Positions 47,501-59,477 of a DNA stretch of 64,000 nt are shown here, piece by piece. Origin of the DNA: Polyporus tsugae (Eukaryota; Basidiomycota; Agaricomycetes; Polyporales; Polyporaceae); assembly GCA_024305745.1 (NCBI GenBank), contig JAHRBS010000012.1:2113001-2177000 (forward strand). Reading direction: 5' to 3'. Every line of letters starts with the position of its first letter. Position 1 is the stretch's first letter. The position numbers and the translations under genes were made by a program. The notes beneath the pieces are model-generated. The model saw nothing but the letters and a program-made list of their open reading frames with translations. It searched no databases and was not told the DNA's origin.

Positions 47501-49875
47501 CGGATGTATGCTCATGTCTGTTTTGCTCAATGATCGTTTGTTCGTGTCACACACGCAGGAGAGCTTTGAGCGCGTCTTCCCTCCCAAAGTTCAGGCTTTC
47601 GAGGTCCTCGAGCGTGTACTCGACCTCAACACCCTGGACTTCCTTGTCACCTTCTCCTCAGTTTCAGGAATGTTCGGCAATGCCGGTCAAACGAACTACG
47701 CGACGTAAGTCGTCCTACTTGCGGATATACGATCTTCGCTCAGTTTCGGTCAATAGGGCGAACACCACATTGGCTGGCATGACGCGAAAATACAAGAATG
47801 CGTTCTGCATTGTCTGTCCCGCAATCACGGATAGCAGCCTAGTCTCAACAACGGATCGTTCCTACCAGTCCCGCTTGCGTCACCTTGCTGCATGGGGAAT
47901 GTCCGCCCGAGGTTCGTTGCCCTACACGCTAAATTTCACCAATTCAATCCTGATCAGTTGCACCAAGATCTCTGCGACTACGTTGGCGATGGTATTCAGA
48001 AGTTGCGGGACGGCCCTGTGTGGCAGTATCTTCCCAGCTTCGATTGGCGAGGGGTCCGCGACAACATGGGCTCCTCCCCGATGTATGACCACCTCGTCCC
48101 AGATGATGGTGACGACTTCGCGACACAAGATGGAGACAACAAACCATCACTGTTGCGGATCGTTTGTCGCATCCTCGACATAAAAGAGGAAGATGTCTCG
48201 CCTGACGTCCCGCTCACTGCGTACGGGCTGGATTCGTTGTCAGCCGCGTCACTTTCTTTTGCCATCCGCCCGATTGTCGCCGTGTCCCAGCTACAGCTTC
48301 TAGCCGATCTCACTGTCAAAGACCTTCTGGCGAGGGTTGAGGAGGCCGCAGACGCGTCTACGCCTGAACAGCCATCTCCTACCTCGCAGGCGACGGTTGA
48401 ACAGGACCCTGCTGCAGAGAAGGTCCAAGAGATGGAGGCATTGCTCGCGCGGCTCAGCGCAGACCTGTCCCCATCCGCGGTGAAGGGCCCCGCGCAGCGC
48501 GGGTCCCTTGGCGCGATCATTGTTACAGGAACGACTGGAAGTGTCGGAGCCCACGCCCTCGCACACCTCCTCGAGAAGTCCGGTTTCAAGAAGGTCTACG
48601 CCCTCGTTCGGCCGAGTGGTAATGGGGTTGGTGCAAAGGAGCGCCAGGTGGACGCGTTCAAGAACCGCGGTCTCGACACCGGTCTACTCGAATCCTCTCG
48701 CTTTGAGGCTGTGACTTGTATTCTCGACAAGCCATCGCTCGGTATTGCCCAAGACGTGTACCAGGAGGTGAGCAGACTTGTTGATATGGTTGCGTCCTCG
48801 ATCTCACCGTGATATAGATCCGGGCTAGCGTTTCTCATATCCTTCACCTTGGTGAGTGAATACCTCGCTTCTGCGCCGCCCCGTTACTGACCAAAAATGC
48901 AGGATGGCCCATCAACCTCCAGTCCACCTTGTCATCGTTCGAGGGCCCCCTCATGGGACTGCGTGGTCTCATCAACCTGGCCAGGGACGCACACGAGTTT
49001 GGTCCAGCCACGCTCCTCTACGGCAGCAGTCTCGGTATCTTCCGTAGTAAGTGGCTCGAGAGTGTCCTGATTCATAGGATGTTGCTCATGATAGCACCAA
49101 ACAGACTACAAGGAGACCACGTACCCCAAGGAGGTGCCGATCGCAGCAAGTGTCGCCGTTGGTGCAGGGTACGCGGAATCCAAGTGGGTTGGTGAACGCC
49201 TCCTCGAGGTTGCAGCAGAACGGAATGTTGTCCAGTCTGTCGTTATCCGCATTGGGCAGTTGAGCGGTGGATCGAATGGCGCCTGGAAGGTGTCTGAGTG
49301 GCTGCCGTCCATGGTCTGCGCCAGCGCCGCCCTAGGATGTCTTCCTCAAGGGCAGGGGGTAAGTTTGCGTCTCTCTCTTCGTGTGGCGCGGAGAATTCAC
49401 AACAATGCAGGTCATCTCGTGGCTTCCGGCCGACACTTGTGCTGCAATCATCGCTGAGATCGCGGAGACGACCTCCACTACCTCGATATTCCACGTCCGT
49501 CACCCGCGCCCTATCTCTTGGGCAGACATTATGGGCCACTTCTCCTCAGTTCTGAAGGTCCCCACGGTGCCCTACCAGAAGTGGCTTGCCAGGCTCGTCC
49601 AAGAAGTGGAGTCCCCCAACGCTCAGCTGGCTGAGTATGTCGCACCCGCCATCAGGCTTTTGTCGGTTTGGCAGGCCCCCTTCATGAACCCCACGAAGCC
49701 CCAGGCACTCATCCCCGAGAGCAACGGCATTGCAATCCTACTCGACATCGAGGACAGCACTAAGCGCTGCGCCCCTCTTCGTGACCCCTCGTTGCCGCAG
49801 ATCGGAATGGAAGACGTGCGCAAGTGGGTCGCCTACTGGAGGACTGTCGGTGCGATGCCTTCGTCTTCCGCTTGA
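41560..49875 (+). CDS. Partially reducing polyketide synthase with terminal thioester reductase, copy 2
   Basis: This is the paralog of the PKS at 21945-30233, with the same 22-exon plan and domain order KS-AT-DH-(structural KR)-KR-ACP-reductase, about 2,382 aa. All catalytic motifs seen in copy 1 are present: [48 protein letters not shown] with [18 protein letters not shown] and YAESK. The AT entry motif is the canonical GQGTQ. I found no frameshift or premature stop. Exon 15 (45768-47251) is 15 nt longer than in copy 1 and holds much of the protein divergence. The intron before 47968 uses donor GTTCGT and an acceptor AAG, both different from copy 1. Exons 9-12 and their introns are almost identical to copy 1. 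Both copies look expressible, so different products or expression conditions are possible. Confidence 0.93.
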
Positions 49876-50334
49876 ATATCTCTCTGCATTATCTCCATGG
49901 AACCTATTGTTATATCTCCAACCTATTGTACTTGTACTGTGGCAATGTCCTGTAACGTCTGCTATGTCGTGGTTCCGTCTCACTAATAGATTCCCCTTGA
50001 TTTCTGTTCACTTGATGCTTTTCACGACCATGCAGCCCCACTCCCGAAGAATTGATGGAGTGGGCTGACCGGGGACCGAGTTTAAAACTTCCTCAGAAGG
50101 CCGATAGTCATGTCTAACCAAGGTCTTGTGTCTTTCTGCTTCGTGACCGGCATCTGCAACGTATTCTCCCTAAATGCGAGTTGCAAATCTCGGCAGCCTT
50201 CGGCATCGGCCACTCTAGGAAACCCTTTACGATACTCACCATTGGGAAGAGAAAAGCAATCACTGATATTTCACGATGTTTATAATACACTACTTTTCGT
50301 GTGGAGCATATACAACTGCACCCGTAATGCGCAT
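49876..50334. other. Convergent intergenic region between PKS copy 2 and LYS4
   Basis: Tail-to-tail 3' flanks, homologous to 30234-30688 of unit 1. No gene is visible. Confidence 0.5.
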
Positions 50335-52692
50335 CTAGGCCTCCGCTTCCTTGATCGACTTGAGCACATACCCCTCCAGCCCACCACAGATCCACAATTC
50401 CTGCACGCTCGCGCCAACACGCCCAACACTGTACGTCCTCCTCTCCCCTGTCGGCCAGCGCACATCCACACGGCCCTCGGCGACCCTCACGTCGACGTTG
50501 TGGCCCCGGTTCACGGTGAGCTCCCCGTCGGTCCCGCCCGCGCCGCGCTTGCCGTCCTTGGTGTACTCGCGCGTGAGGTCCGCGACGAGCTCGGGCGACT
50601 CGATACACACGAGCCCGTTGTTGATCGCGTTCCGCTTGAAGATGTCGCCGAACGAGCCCGCGATGACGAGCGGGACGCCGGCCGCCTTGAGCGCCGTCGC
50701 GGCCTGCTCGCGCGAGGAGCCGGTGCCAAAGTTGTAGCCTGAGACGAGGACGACGCCTGCCTGGACGTCTGGCGAGTGCGACTGCTGGGCGCGGAGGGAG
50801 GCGACGAGCGCGGCGAAGGACGGGTCGTAGTTCTCCATCACGACCTCGGCCTGACGCGTGAGCGTGATGTCGTCCTGGTACGTGTACTTGCCCGGGTAGA
50901 GCGCGTCTGTGTTCAGGTTGTCCTGCGGCGCGAAGAGGAGCGAGCCGGAGAACGTCGCCGGGAACCCGTCGAGCACAGGCTCGTCGGCTGCTGCACTCGT
51001 AGGTGTCGTCGCTTTGTCCTGTGCGGGATTGACGAGCGAGAACGTAGGTGCGCCAGAGGGAGGAAGAGATGACTGGTTCAGCGAGTCGGGGCTGGCGATG
51101 TAGCCCTTGATCGCGCTCGCGGCGACGACAGCGGGCGAGGCAAGGTATGCCTGCGCGTTGGGATGTCCCATACGGCCCTTGTAGTTCCTGTTTGTCGCGC
51201 TTATACCTGTTTGGCCCTCTTGAAGGAGACCGACGCCGAGACCAATGCACGGACCACAACCAGCAGGGAGGGTCTTCGCACCTGCGAGAACGAGCGTCTC
51301 CCAGTCCCCGCGCTTCTCGGCATCCAGCTGAACCTCTGAGCTCGCGGCTGCGACGTAGAACTCTACGCCGTCCGCGACCTTACGGCCCTTCATGACTGCG
51401 GCAGCTGCAGAGATATCAGAAGCACGCGCGTTCGTACAGCTGAGGAGGTAGGCCTTCTGGATAGGGATTCGCTTCGACTCGAGCACAGGAAGAGGATTAG
51501 AGACCTTGACGCTGTTCGGGCCAGAGACGTGCGGGACAAGGGTGGAGAGGTCCAAGACGAGGTGTGAAGCGTATGCAGCGTCGGGATCTGAGCGGAGGTT
51601 CGCAACACGGAGAGCATCTAGGCGGGCGCGGTTGATCCGGGGGTGTTCTGGGGGAGGCGGGATGGCGGAAGAGACAGCGGGATTCGCGAATGTGCGGAAT
51701 TCGAGCCGCTTCAGGGAGCGCTCGTACCACTCCAATGTGACATCGTCGACGGGGAACACACCTGCCAGGGCGCCCCACTCGGTGGTCATGTTTGCAATCG
51801 TGAGTCGGTCGTCGACGGACAGGGCAGGAATGCCATCACCAGAGAACTCGATGGCGCCGTTGAGGACTTCATCGTTGTTGAAGTAGCCGCAGAGGGCAAC
51901 GATGACGTCCTTGCCAGTGACGCCGTGGGGGAGGCGGCCGTTGAGTTCGACCTTGATCATGCGCGGGATCTGCCACCAGGTCTTGCCAGTGGCCCAGAGG
52001 GCGGCAGCGTCGGTGCGAACGATGGGAGTGCCTACGCAGCCGATGCCACCGTACATGTTGCTATGACTGTCGCTGGCGACGGTGAGGGTGTGGGGGAAGG
52101 CGTAGCCCTCTTCGACGAGGACCTGGTGGCCGATGCCGCGACCGGCGGGATAGAAGTCAATGGCATGGTGGCGGGCGAAGGCCTCTATGGAAGCGTACTT
52201 GGCGAGGTTCTTGGGAGACTTGTTTTGGACATCGTGGTCGAGGGTGAATACGAGTTGTTTGTGATTGTGGACGCGGGTTGCGCCTATGGAGTTGAACCTT
52301 TAGGAGGGGAAGGAAGGTCAGCAAACATGGTCGAATAGCTATCTAGCCACCGAGACTTGAGCTATGACCGTGGTGAATGGGAATGGTGAATGGAATGGCG
52401 CTTGTGCGATACATGCAACCAATGGGCAGGAGGGCATTGGACTACACTGACGGAAAGCAGCAACTCACTTTGAGATGACTGGGCCAGTATTGTCATGTGT
52501 CATGACATGCTCTGGGCGAATCATGACATAGTCCCCGGCCTTGACGACTTTGCCTGGAGGCAAGTCGAGAGCATACCGTTGGACGACCTTCTCGATGACC
52601 GTCTGGGGGACGCGCGGTGAACCCGAAGAGACAGTGGCAAAGCCTCGGAAGGGGAGGAAGCTAGTGCGGCGCCATCCCGTTGGTATACGCAT
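50335..52692 (-). CDS. LYS4: Homoaconitase, mitochondrial (lysine biosynthesis)
   Basis: LYS4 catalyses the homoaconitate/homoisocitrate step of the alpha-aminoadipate lysine pathway in mitochondria. The N-terminus MRIPTGWRRTSFLPFRGFAT is basic and serine-rich, as expected for a mitochondrial presequence. Aconitase-fold motifs follow: MIRPEHVMTHDNTGPV, FTLDHDVQNKSPKN, TVASDSHSNMYGGIGCVGTP, the cluster cysteines in LLSCTNARASD and PAGCGPCIG, and SATNRNYKGRMGH. The C-terminal swivel domain has [30 protein letters not shown] and the final IKEAEA. Two introns lie near the 5' end. I chose ATG 52692; an upstream in-frame ATG at 52860 would add a proline-rich extension. Its last third is duplicated as a dead fragment at 30689-31107. 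It diverges from UTP7 across 232 bp. Confidence 0.93.
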
Positions 52693-52924
52693 TGGCGTAG
52701 GTACCAGAGACGACCAGAGCAGGAGGAAGATCAAGACTGGGTCAAGAGAGGGAAACTCGGAGGGAGAGGGAGGGAGAGGGAGGGTTCGCGGTCTGGGCAG
52801 CGGGGCCGGCCCGGTGGCAATTTGCGCAGGCGCTCGCTGAAGCTCGAAGGTACAGCTCACAGCTCAGTACCAGCTCAGTACTACTTACTCGGTGCTCCTT
52901 CTCCAATACTCGTCATATTCCTCC
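52693..52924. promoter_or_regulatory. Divergent promoter between LYS4 and UTP7
   Basis: The two start codons face away from each other over 232 bp. The region contains a purine-rich GAGGGAGAGG repeat near 52760-52785 and a duplicated CAGCTCAGTAC near 52860-52880. No TATA box is evident. Confidence 0.4.
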
Positions 52925-55043
52925 ATGGATTCTCTCATCGCAAAAGCCGACGCCATCCGACCGCTGTCCAAGAAGGCCTGGTCAAATACCCGCCACAGTC
53001 AACCAAAAGCTGGTCCTTCCAAAAAGCCCATCCCCGACGACCCCACTGCCGCCTCGCTCTCCCAACAGACCTCTCTTCCCCGCTCTCTCCGGCCCTCCTC
53101 TCCCCCTCCAGAAGAGGCCAAGAATTACTCCCACATCCACAACAAGAAGCTCAGGACTCAGCTTTCCCGACAGTCTGCACACAATGCACGCTCTAAAAGG
53201 CTGCTCAAGGATGCAGAGCTCCTCCTCACAGAGGACGCAGGCCTCATGCAGGTAGAAGGCGACTTGGACAGGACCTGGAGAGTCGGTCAAGATGAGATCG
53301 CTCGTTCCGCTGGTCAGCAAGCCGCACACGGACGACAAGAGTGGAAGTTGGATGGAGGTCCCTATCGCATACGCTATACTCGCAACGGAAGGTTCGTCAT
53401 CTCGGTTCTTGCCCCTCCCACCTTCCCGGTCTTACTCCCTAGTCAAGACACCTAGCTATCGTTGGCAACACTGGCCACGTTGCTACTTTCGACTGGCAAG
53501 CAGGTACCATGCACGCCGAGCTACAACTACGAGAAACATGTCGCGACATCACGTCCGTGCTCCATCTTATCTGTTTCCTCAATATCCCCTGACCTATCCA
53601 TAACCAAGATTCCTCCACGACCATTCCCATTTTGCGGTAGCACAAAATAAATATGTTTTTATCTACGACCGCGACGGTGTTGAGCTTCACAAGCTCAAAT
53701 CACATATCGAGCCCACCCGACTCGAGTTCCTCCCTTACCACTGGCTCCTCGTCTCCGTCGTGCGTGCATTTTTTTTGTTCCTCCACCTCCCATCGATGCC
53801 AACCTCCTGCAGGGCAACGCCGGGTACCTCAAATACCAAGATACCTCTACAGGACAGCTCGTCGTAGAGCACCGTACCAAGCTCGGCGCATGTCACACAA
53901 TGTGTCAGAACCCCCATAACGCCGTCATTCACCTCGGACACCAGAACGGCACCGTCACCCTATGGACTCCCAACCTCCCTCATCCCGCCGTTCGCCTTCT
54001 CGCACACCTTGGGCCCGTCGCAAGTGTGTCTGTAGACCCGAGTACCGCTGGCAGGTACATGGCAACCGCCGGCCAGGATGGTACCGTGAAAGTGTGGGAT
54101 TGTCGAAATTGGAAGGGCGCGATCAGGACATGGAATGCGAGAGGCGGAAATGCCGTCCTCGACTGGAGTCAGAAGGGCGCATTGGGAGTGGCTACCGGTG
54201 GTAGCGTCAACGTGTGTCCATCCACTCATGCTTCCGCACCGTGAGTCTGTTATTGATCGCTCGACTTTCGTGATAGGTCTACACCAAACCTGCGATCCAG
54301 ACGCCCTTCTCAGCCGTCGTCGCACCTCCCCTCTACCTCACCCACCCCGTCCCCCACCGACCCCTGTCGTCCCTTCGTTTCTGCCCCTTCCAAGATATCC
54401 TCACGATCGGTCACCCTGCCGGCGTGTCTGGCATCCTCGTCCCGGGCGCGGGCGAGCCAAACTTCGACAGCGCGGAAGCCGATCCGTTCGAGAACAAGAA
54501 GGCGCGCCGCGAGCGCGAGGTCAAGGGCCTCCTCGACAAGGTCCAACCCGACGCGATTGCGCTCGACCCAGACTTCATCGGCTCGCTTGCGGCCCCGCCG
54601 AAACTCACCACCGCGGTGGACGGGCAGCACGATATCCCGTACGCGCGCTTGCCGAGATACGAGCGGCTGAAGGCGGCCGGGAAGGCGGACGAGACCGAGG
54701 TCGGCGACGAGGATGGCGCGGGCGGGAAGGATGGGGAGGGAGAGGCGGAGGGGAGGAGGGGGGCGAGCAAGGCGGACAAGGAGAAGAAAAAGATGCGGGG
54801 GAAGAACAAGACCCTGAAGAGGTATCTGCGCAAGCAGCGCAAAAATGTCATCGATCCTCGCGCGGTACGTCTCTTCTGCTCTGTGAGCACGACCACCTTG
54901 AGGCTGATGGCGTGGTGCAGCTCGCGGTTCGGACGAAGCTGGAGAAGGAAAGGGAGGAGCGGCGGAAGGCCAAGGCCATTGCGAGCGGCGCGGAGGAGCC
55001 TCGTAAGCCCTCGGCATTGGATCGGTTCAAACGGTCGGGCTAG
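52925..55043 (+). CDS. UTP7: U3 snoRNP / SSU processome WD-repeat protein UTP7 (WDR46, BING4)
   Basis: Utp7 acts in the nucleolus in 18S rRNA maturation. The start [19 protein letters not shown] leads into a basic helical N-terminus ([20 protein letters not shown]). WD40 blades follow: [86 protein letters not shown] and [20 protein letters not shown]. The BING4 C-terminal domain has [40 protein letters not shown] and [12 protein letters not shown]. The C-terminus is lysine- and arginine-rich with a nucleolar-type signal ([18 protein letters not shown]). Introns are spliced at, for example, the GTTCGT donor near 53392 and the GTGCGT donor near 53760. The gene appears complete. Confidence 0.92.
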
Positions 55044-55590
55044 GGTTGTCGACTGCATGATGCTGCTCCAACAAGCAACTACGCCCTTGCGCTTTGAGCC
55101 ATCTCCATGTCCCGTGCCTCAAGTGTGGTGGGATTCTCTCCGTCCCCTCGGGGTTAAATTGGCGCTTCACGCCTACAACCTATGTCGACGCAGTGTTCCA
55201 TGATGCGACGTAACCGTCGAAGAAATTCATGTTCCATGTTGCAGAAGGCCTTGAAGCCATGTCGCTCGCACTCAGCAACCAGCAGACCGCTATGCCTTCA
55301 ATATTTCTCAGGGACACTTCTTTCGACCTGCACACTATGAACCTAGTCAACTGTCGTCTGGGTATGAACGTCTAGCCCATTAACCTCGGTAGATACATCG
55401 TTACTAGGGTGGAACAGCAACAAGATTGTAGAATAACTTTCGTGACTCGTCAGTTGGTCATACGTAGTAACATAACTGATAGCACTGTGGCACTAGGCTG
55501 CGGCCGCTCGTTTTCAATCACCAATGGGCTCGTCGAAACTCTATGGGGTCTGCGTTGGGTAGCTCAGTCAACAGAGCTGAAGGTAGATCG
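55044..55590. other. Intergenic region between UTP7 and the C9-methyltransferase (tail to tail)
   Basis: Contains both 3' flanks. No gene, repeat or structured element is recognised. Confidence 0.5.
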
Positions 55591-57427
55591 TCAGTTTGTG
55601 AAAAGAATGCGAGCACAGATGGGAGCAACATACAGGATCTCATGGTCGGGGTGGACGTGGATCGAGTTGTGGCTGGGCACGCCGAGGATACGGTGGAACG
55701 CGTTCAGGTTCTTGTGCATCGTGATCTGGAAGACAGACGCTCCGCCTTGACTGCAGGAAGAATGAGTGGAACGATCCTTCGCGATATTAAGGATGTGCGA
55801 TACATACCGAGAAACGATGGTCGAGTACGCAAGGAAGAAGACCCAAATACGGTACCAGCGCTCGCCGTAGACCTCGATAACCTTTTCCTTGTTGCTAATC
55901 CAGTTCTTGTACCAACGCCAGATGGTCGCAGAGTAGTGGACACCAAGAACATCGATGTTCTTGACCTCGAAGCCGGCAGCCTCGAGTTGGGTGATAACCC
56001 AGCCAAGGGAGCATGACGCATCGGCACCAGGGAAGACATACTTGTTCATGAATAGACCCCAGATGAGGTCCTCATACTGCCAGGAGGGACGAATACCGGC
56101 GACCTGGAAAACGAAGATACCGTCGTCGTCGAGGAGATCGTACATCTGGCGAAGGAAGGCCCCATAGCGACGAATACCGACGTGCTCGGCCATCTCGAGC
56201 GAGACGATCTTGGTGTACGCAGCACGACCGCCAGGGATGTCACGGTAGTCGAGGCAGAGGATACGTGCGCGCGAAGCATCGCCACCATTGGCCGCAATGC
56301 GGTTGTTACCGAACTTGGTCTGGTTCTTGCCAAGGGTGATACCGGTGACCTCACAGCCGTAATTCTTGTGGGCAAAGGCAGCGAGAGTACCCCAACCACA
56401 GCCAACGTCGAGGAGACGATCGGTGGGCTTGAGGTCAAGCTGGTGATCGGAGAATATGGATGGAATAGAGTTTGTGTCAGCGAGCGCCATACGTGGGGAA
56501 TGGGTACGTGGAGGGAACGTGGGCGGAAGGGGATGAAATGGGATGAGGGGAAGTGAACGGACCTTCTCGCAGACGGCGGTGAGCTTGTTGTCCTGGAGTT
56601 GCTCGAGGGACTCCTCGATGGTGAGGTCACGGACGATACCCGAGGTGTAGATCATGCGAGGGCCAAGGAACCTGAGGAGAAGGTGTGAGGTTGGGATGTA
56701 TATGCAGGGAAGCAGGAACGAACCATTCGTAGAAGTCGTCGCCGCCTGAAAAGGAAGATGAGAGACGCGAAAAGACGCGAGAAAACGCGTGACGTACGGT
56801 CGTAGTGATCGCGGACTTGCTCCTCATCCTGGGACTTGGAGTGCATGATGACCTCGGGAAGCATCTGGGTGAAGACGTATTTGAATAGTTCGGGAGTGAA
56901 GACCATCTTGGCCCAGTCGTGACGAGACTCCAAGATCTCAAGAACATCCCCTAGAGGAGAAGGGGACGATGATAGAGTATAAGACGTTGAGGGGAGAAGG
57001 AGGAGAGGAGAGAGACCATACCGTTGAAGTCAGCCTTGTCGTCAAAGAAGGCGTCGTGGAAGACCTGCATGGGGATCTTCTCCTTGCCGAAGTACTTTGC
57101 CTTGAGCTCTGGGTCCTTGATGGTGATGTACTCTTCGATGCTACGGCCGGGGAGCTGAACCTTCTGGTTCTTGCGGGGACCGTAGGTACTCATGACGGTC
57201 CAGTAGCCGACGGTGATGGGGATGCCGAGGAGGAGGACGAGGAAGAGGTAAGTCTTGAGGCCGCCGTGGCAGAAGACGGGGAGGATACGTTTGACGAGCC
57301 ATGGGACACCGAGGACGAGGGCGGCGAGGTGAGCGTTGGAGAAGTAGCCGTTACCCTCTGCAAGACCGATGAGAGGGGCATTCTTGATAGCGGGGGTGTC
57401 TGTGACGGCGACAGAGTAGGAGGACAT
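55591..57427 (-). CDS. Sphingolipid C9-methyltransferase
   Basis: This enzyme adds the C9 methyl branch to the sphingoid base of fungal glucosylceramide, using S-adenosylmethionine. It acts at ER membranes. The N-terminus MSSYSVAVTDTPAIKNAPLI is followed by two membrane segments (AHLAALVLGVPWLVKRILPV and TYLFLVLLLGIPITVGYWTV). The cyclopropane-fatty-acid-synthase-like catalytic domain shows DDFYEWFLGPRMIYTSGIVR, the SAM loop RLLDVGCGWGTLAAFA, VTGITLGKNQ, KIVSLEMAEHVG and RQMYDLLDDDGIFVFQVAG. The C-terminal half has SATIWRWYKNWISNKEKVIE, typical of the family. At least four short introns are present, one ending before QGGASVFQITMHKNLNAF. The start codon is at 57427. Fungal genomes often carry one or two paralogs, so I give no symbol. 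Confidence 0.93.
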
Positions 57428-57738
57428 GGTGTGTGCGTGGACACGGCCGTCTGAGGGAGGAGACGGGGGATGTGTCGTGGCACTTGCGCAACGTCGAATT
57501 GCCAGGCTCCAGCCCTTCAACTTAAGGACCCCCCCTGACCAGCGCCTAATACACCCCCCTCGCGCTGTTTGTCCTTGTTTGCCCCCAGCGCACCTTGCTC
57601 CCCCACGTGACTTCCACGTCCTACTCCTGCTGCCACTGCCAGTGCCAGTGCCAGTGCCAGTCACTCCGACATCCTCGCCCTCTGCACACACTCCTTCCTC
57701 TCTCTCGCCCTCCTCGTCTTGCTCTCCATCCGTCGGGA
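57428..57738. promoter_or_regulatory. Divergent promoter with GCCAGT hexanucleotide repeat
   Basis: The start codons of the C9-methyltransferase and YIF1 are 311 bp apart. The YIF1 side has a short tandem repeat of GCCAGT units near 57630-57661 and pyrimidine-rich tracts just before the ATG, common in basidiomycete promoters. Confidence 0.45.
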
Positions 57739-59068
57739 ATGTCCTACTACACCAACAACAGCAGCCCCCCGCCCCTCCAGCACCCCGTCCCCACTCACCC
57801 CGCCTACATCCCAGAGCCCCCCACCACCCCCATGTCTCCCCAAGGCTACCAACGCTACGCTAGCTCTCCTTCCGCTCCCAACTATCCCCAGCCCATCCCC
57901 AATCCCTCTCATCCAGATCATCTGTCTGCCTCCTACGCCCCCGCCACCCAATACCACCCCCCGCCCCATCAACCTCACCTCCAAGGCCAGATCAACCCCG
58001 CCCCACACGTTGACTTCTCCGCCTGGGGTCTCGACAATGCCACCGCCGCTTTTGGCATGCAGCTCGGCCAGAGTGCAGTAGCAGCTGGCCAGGAATATGT
58101 TCAGAAGAACGTGAGCATCCTCTCCTCTCCTACACCGTCCCCTTCATTCATCCTCCCCACAGCTCGGCGGCTTCATCCCTGTCTCCATGCTCAAACTCCA
58201 TTTTAATGTCTCCAACTCATACGTCCTCTCAAAACTTCGTCTTCTTCTCTTCCCTTGGAGACATAAGCCCTGGTCCCGCAGCGTCCGACGCCTCGAAAAC
58301 GGCCAGTCTGAATGGTCTCCTCCCAGAGAGGACGTCAACTCCCCAGACCTCTACATCCCTCGTCAGTATCATCCTCAGCCCGCCACTACCGTTGTATTCA
58401 CTAATGTACTATTCACAGTCATGGCTCTCGTTACCTACATTCTTCTCGCCGCTTTGCACTCTGGCTTGAATGCCCGTTTCCACCCCGAGATTCTCGGCAT
58501 TACCGCTTCAAAGGCACTAGCTGTCGTCCTCCTCGACCTTGTCTTCGTCAAGGGCGGTTGTTATCTCCTCAACATCCCAGTGAGCACCGACGTCCTTGAT
58601 AGCGTCTATGATCAAGCATTAATCACCTTTCAGGGCGGTCTCTCCAGCCAATTCCTCGACCTCCTCGCATATGGCGGCTACAAGTTCGTTGGGTAAGTGG
58701 AACCTCCCACTGAACCCGACTTTCTTTTAACTAATTATTGGTTTATACAAGCGTCATCATCACGCTCATAGCTGGCCTCCTTGGCTTCGGGCGTACCCTC
58801 TACCTCTTCGTCTTCCTCTATACCTTCCTCTCAACCGCTTTCTTCTTGGTAAGTCTCTTTACCATTTCACTTCGTTCTTTTCGCATTCGAAATGCTCACC
58901 GGTTTGTACCGTTCCATCTAGCTCCGCTCTCTTCGCTCGATGGTGCTCCCAGACGCGTCCGCAACTGCTGCCGCGGTCAACCCGTCCCAGCGCTCGAGAC
59001 GGATCACCTTCCTCTTTCTAGTCGCGGTGAGCCAGTTCCTCTATATGGGCATCCTAGTACGGGTGTAA
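57739..59068 (+). CDS. YIF1: YIF1 family membrane protein (ER-Golgi COPII vesicle factor)
   Basis: Yif1 forms a complex with Yip1 and Rab GTPases on COPII vesicles. The cytosolic N-terminus (MSYYTNNSSPPPLQHP onward) is rich in proline, serine and tyrosine. The conserved family segment follows: FGMQLGQSAVAAGQEYVQKN, then KLHFNVSNSYVLSKLRLLLF and PWRHKPWSR. The C-terminal half is membrane-embedded with about five hydrophobic helices (LVTYILLAALHSGL, ITASKALAVVLLDLVF, FLDLLAYGGYKFVG, VIITLIAGLLGFG, FLFLVAVSQFLYMGIL). The reading frame is continued across introns such as those starting near 58108, 58361, 58694 and 58849. The stop codon is at 59066-59068. Length (about 350 aa) and topology fit the family. 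Confidence 0.9.
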
Positions 59069-59477
59069 CACGTAACGTCTCCGATACCATACGAGCGTGT
59101 ATATCGGGCGGAATGCAGTGCATTCTCGAAACCCCTTCTTCCCGAGACGGATTTCGTGTAAGAATGCAAGTTACAACAAACATCGTTATCGTTACGGTCA
59201 TTGGAAGGTAAGAGGTAAGTTTGTAAAGAGGCCATGATTGTCATAAGGTGGGTCCAAAGAAAGCTACTACAAGGTTAGAGCAAGGAGGGGGGTAGGTTCC
59301 AGCAGAAGTAAATGTAACCGCACGACGGATGTACATAGGGTAAGTGGTACAGATTTGTTGATGACGTTGGAACAGGAAGAGGCCCTCGGGGTGACAAGTC
59401 GAAGGTTGGAAGTACACGTCGTCGACGTCCGGGCCGTCGTCGCGGTCCGAACTCGGGTCGGCTTCCAAACTTCAAGT
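59069..59477. other. Convergent intergenic region
   Basis: 3' flanks of YIF1 and the hypothetical gene on the minus strand. No gene or repeat is recognised. Confidence 0.4.

Larger units (their letters stand above)
31110..50906. repeat. Segmental duplication, unit 2 (about 19.8 kb, complete gene content)
   Basis: Starts at TTAGTATTGTGCGATTTATC, matching the left edge of unit 1, and ends at GCGCGT inside LYS4, where unit 1 also stops. It keeps intact WDR59 and IES6-like genes and the PKS. It therefore probably represents the ancestral arrangement, since only this unit runs on into a full LYS4. Confidence 0.88.

Noticed and set aside
52822..53196. ORF overlapping the LYS4/UTP7 promoter
   Set aside because: It is out of frame with the recognisable UTP7 N-terminus starting at 52925 and has low-complexity proline/histidine content.
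54135..55043. 302-aa plus-strand ORF overlapping UTP7
   Set aside because: It is an alternative frame of UTP7; the BING4 domain motifs are in another frame.
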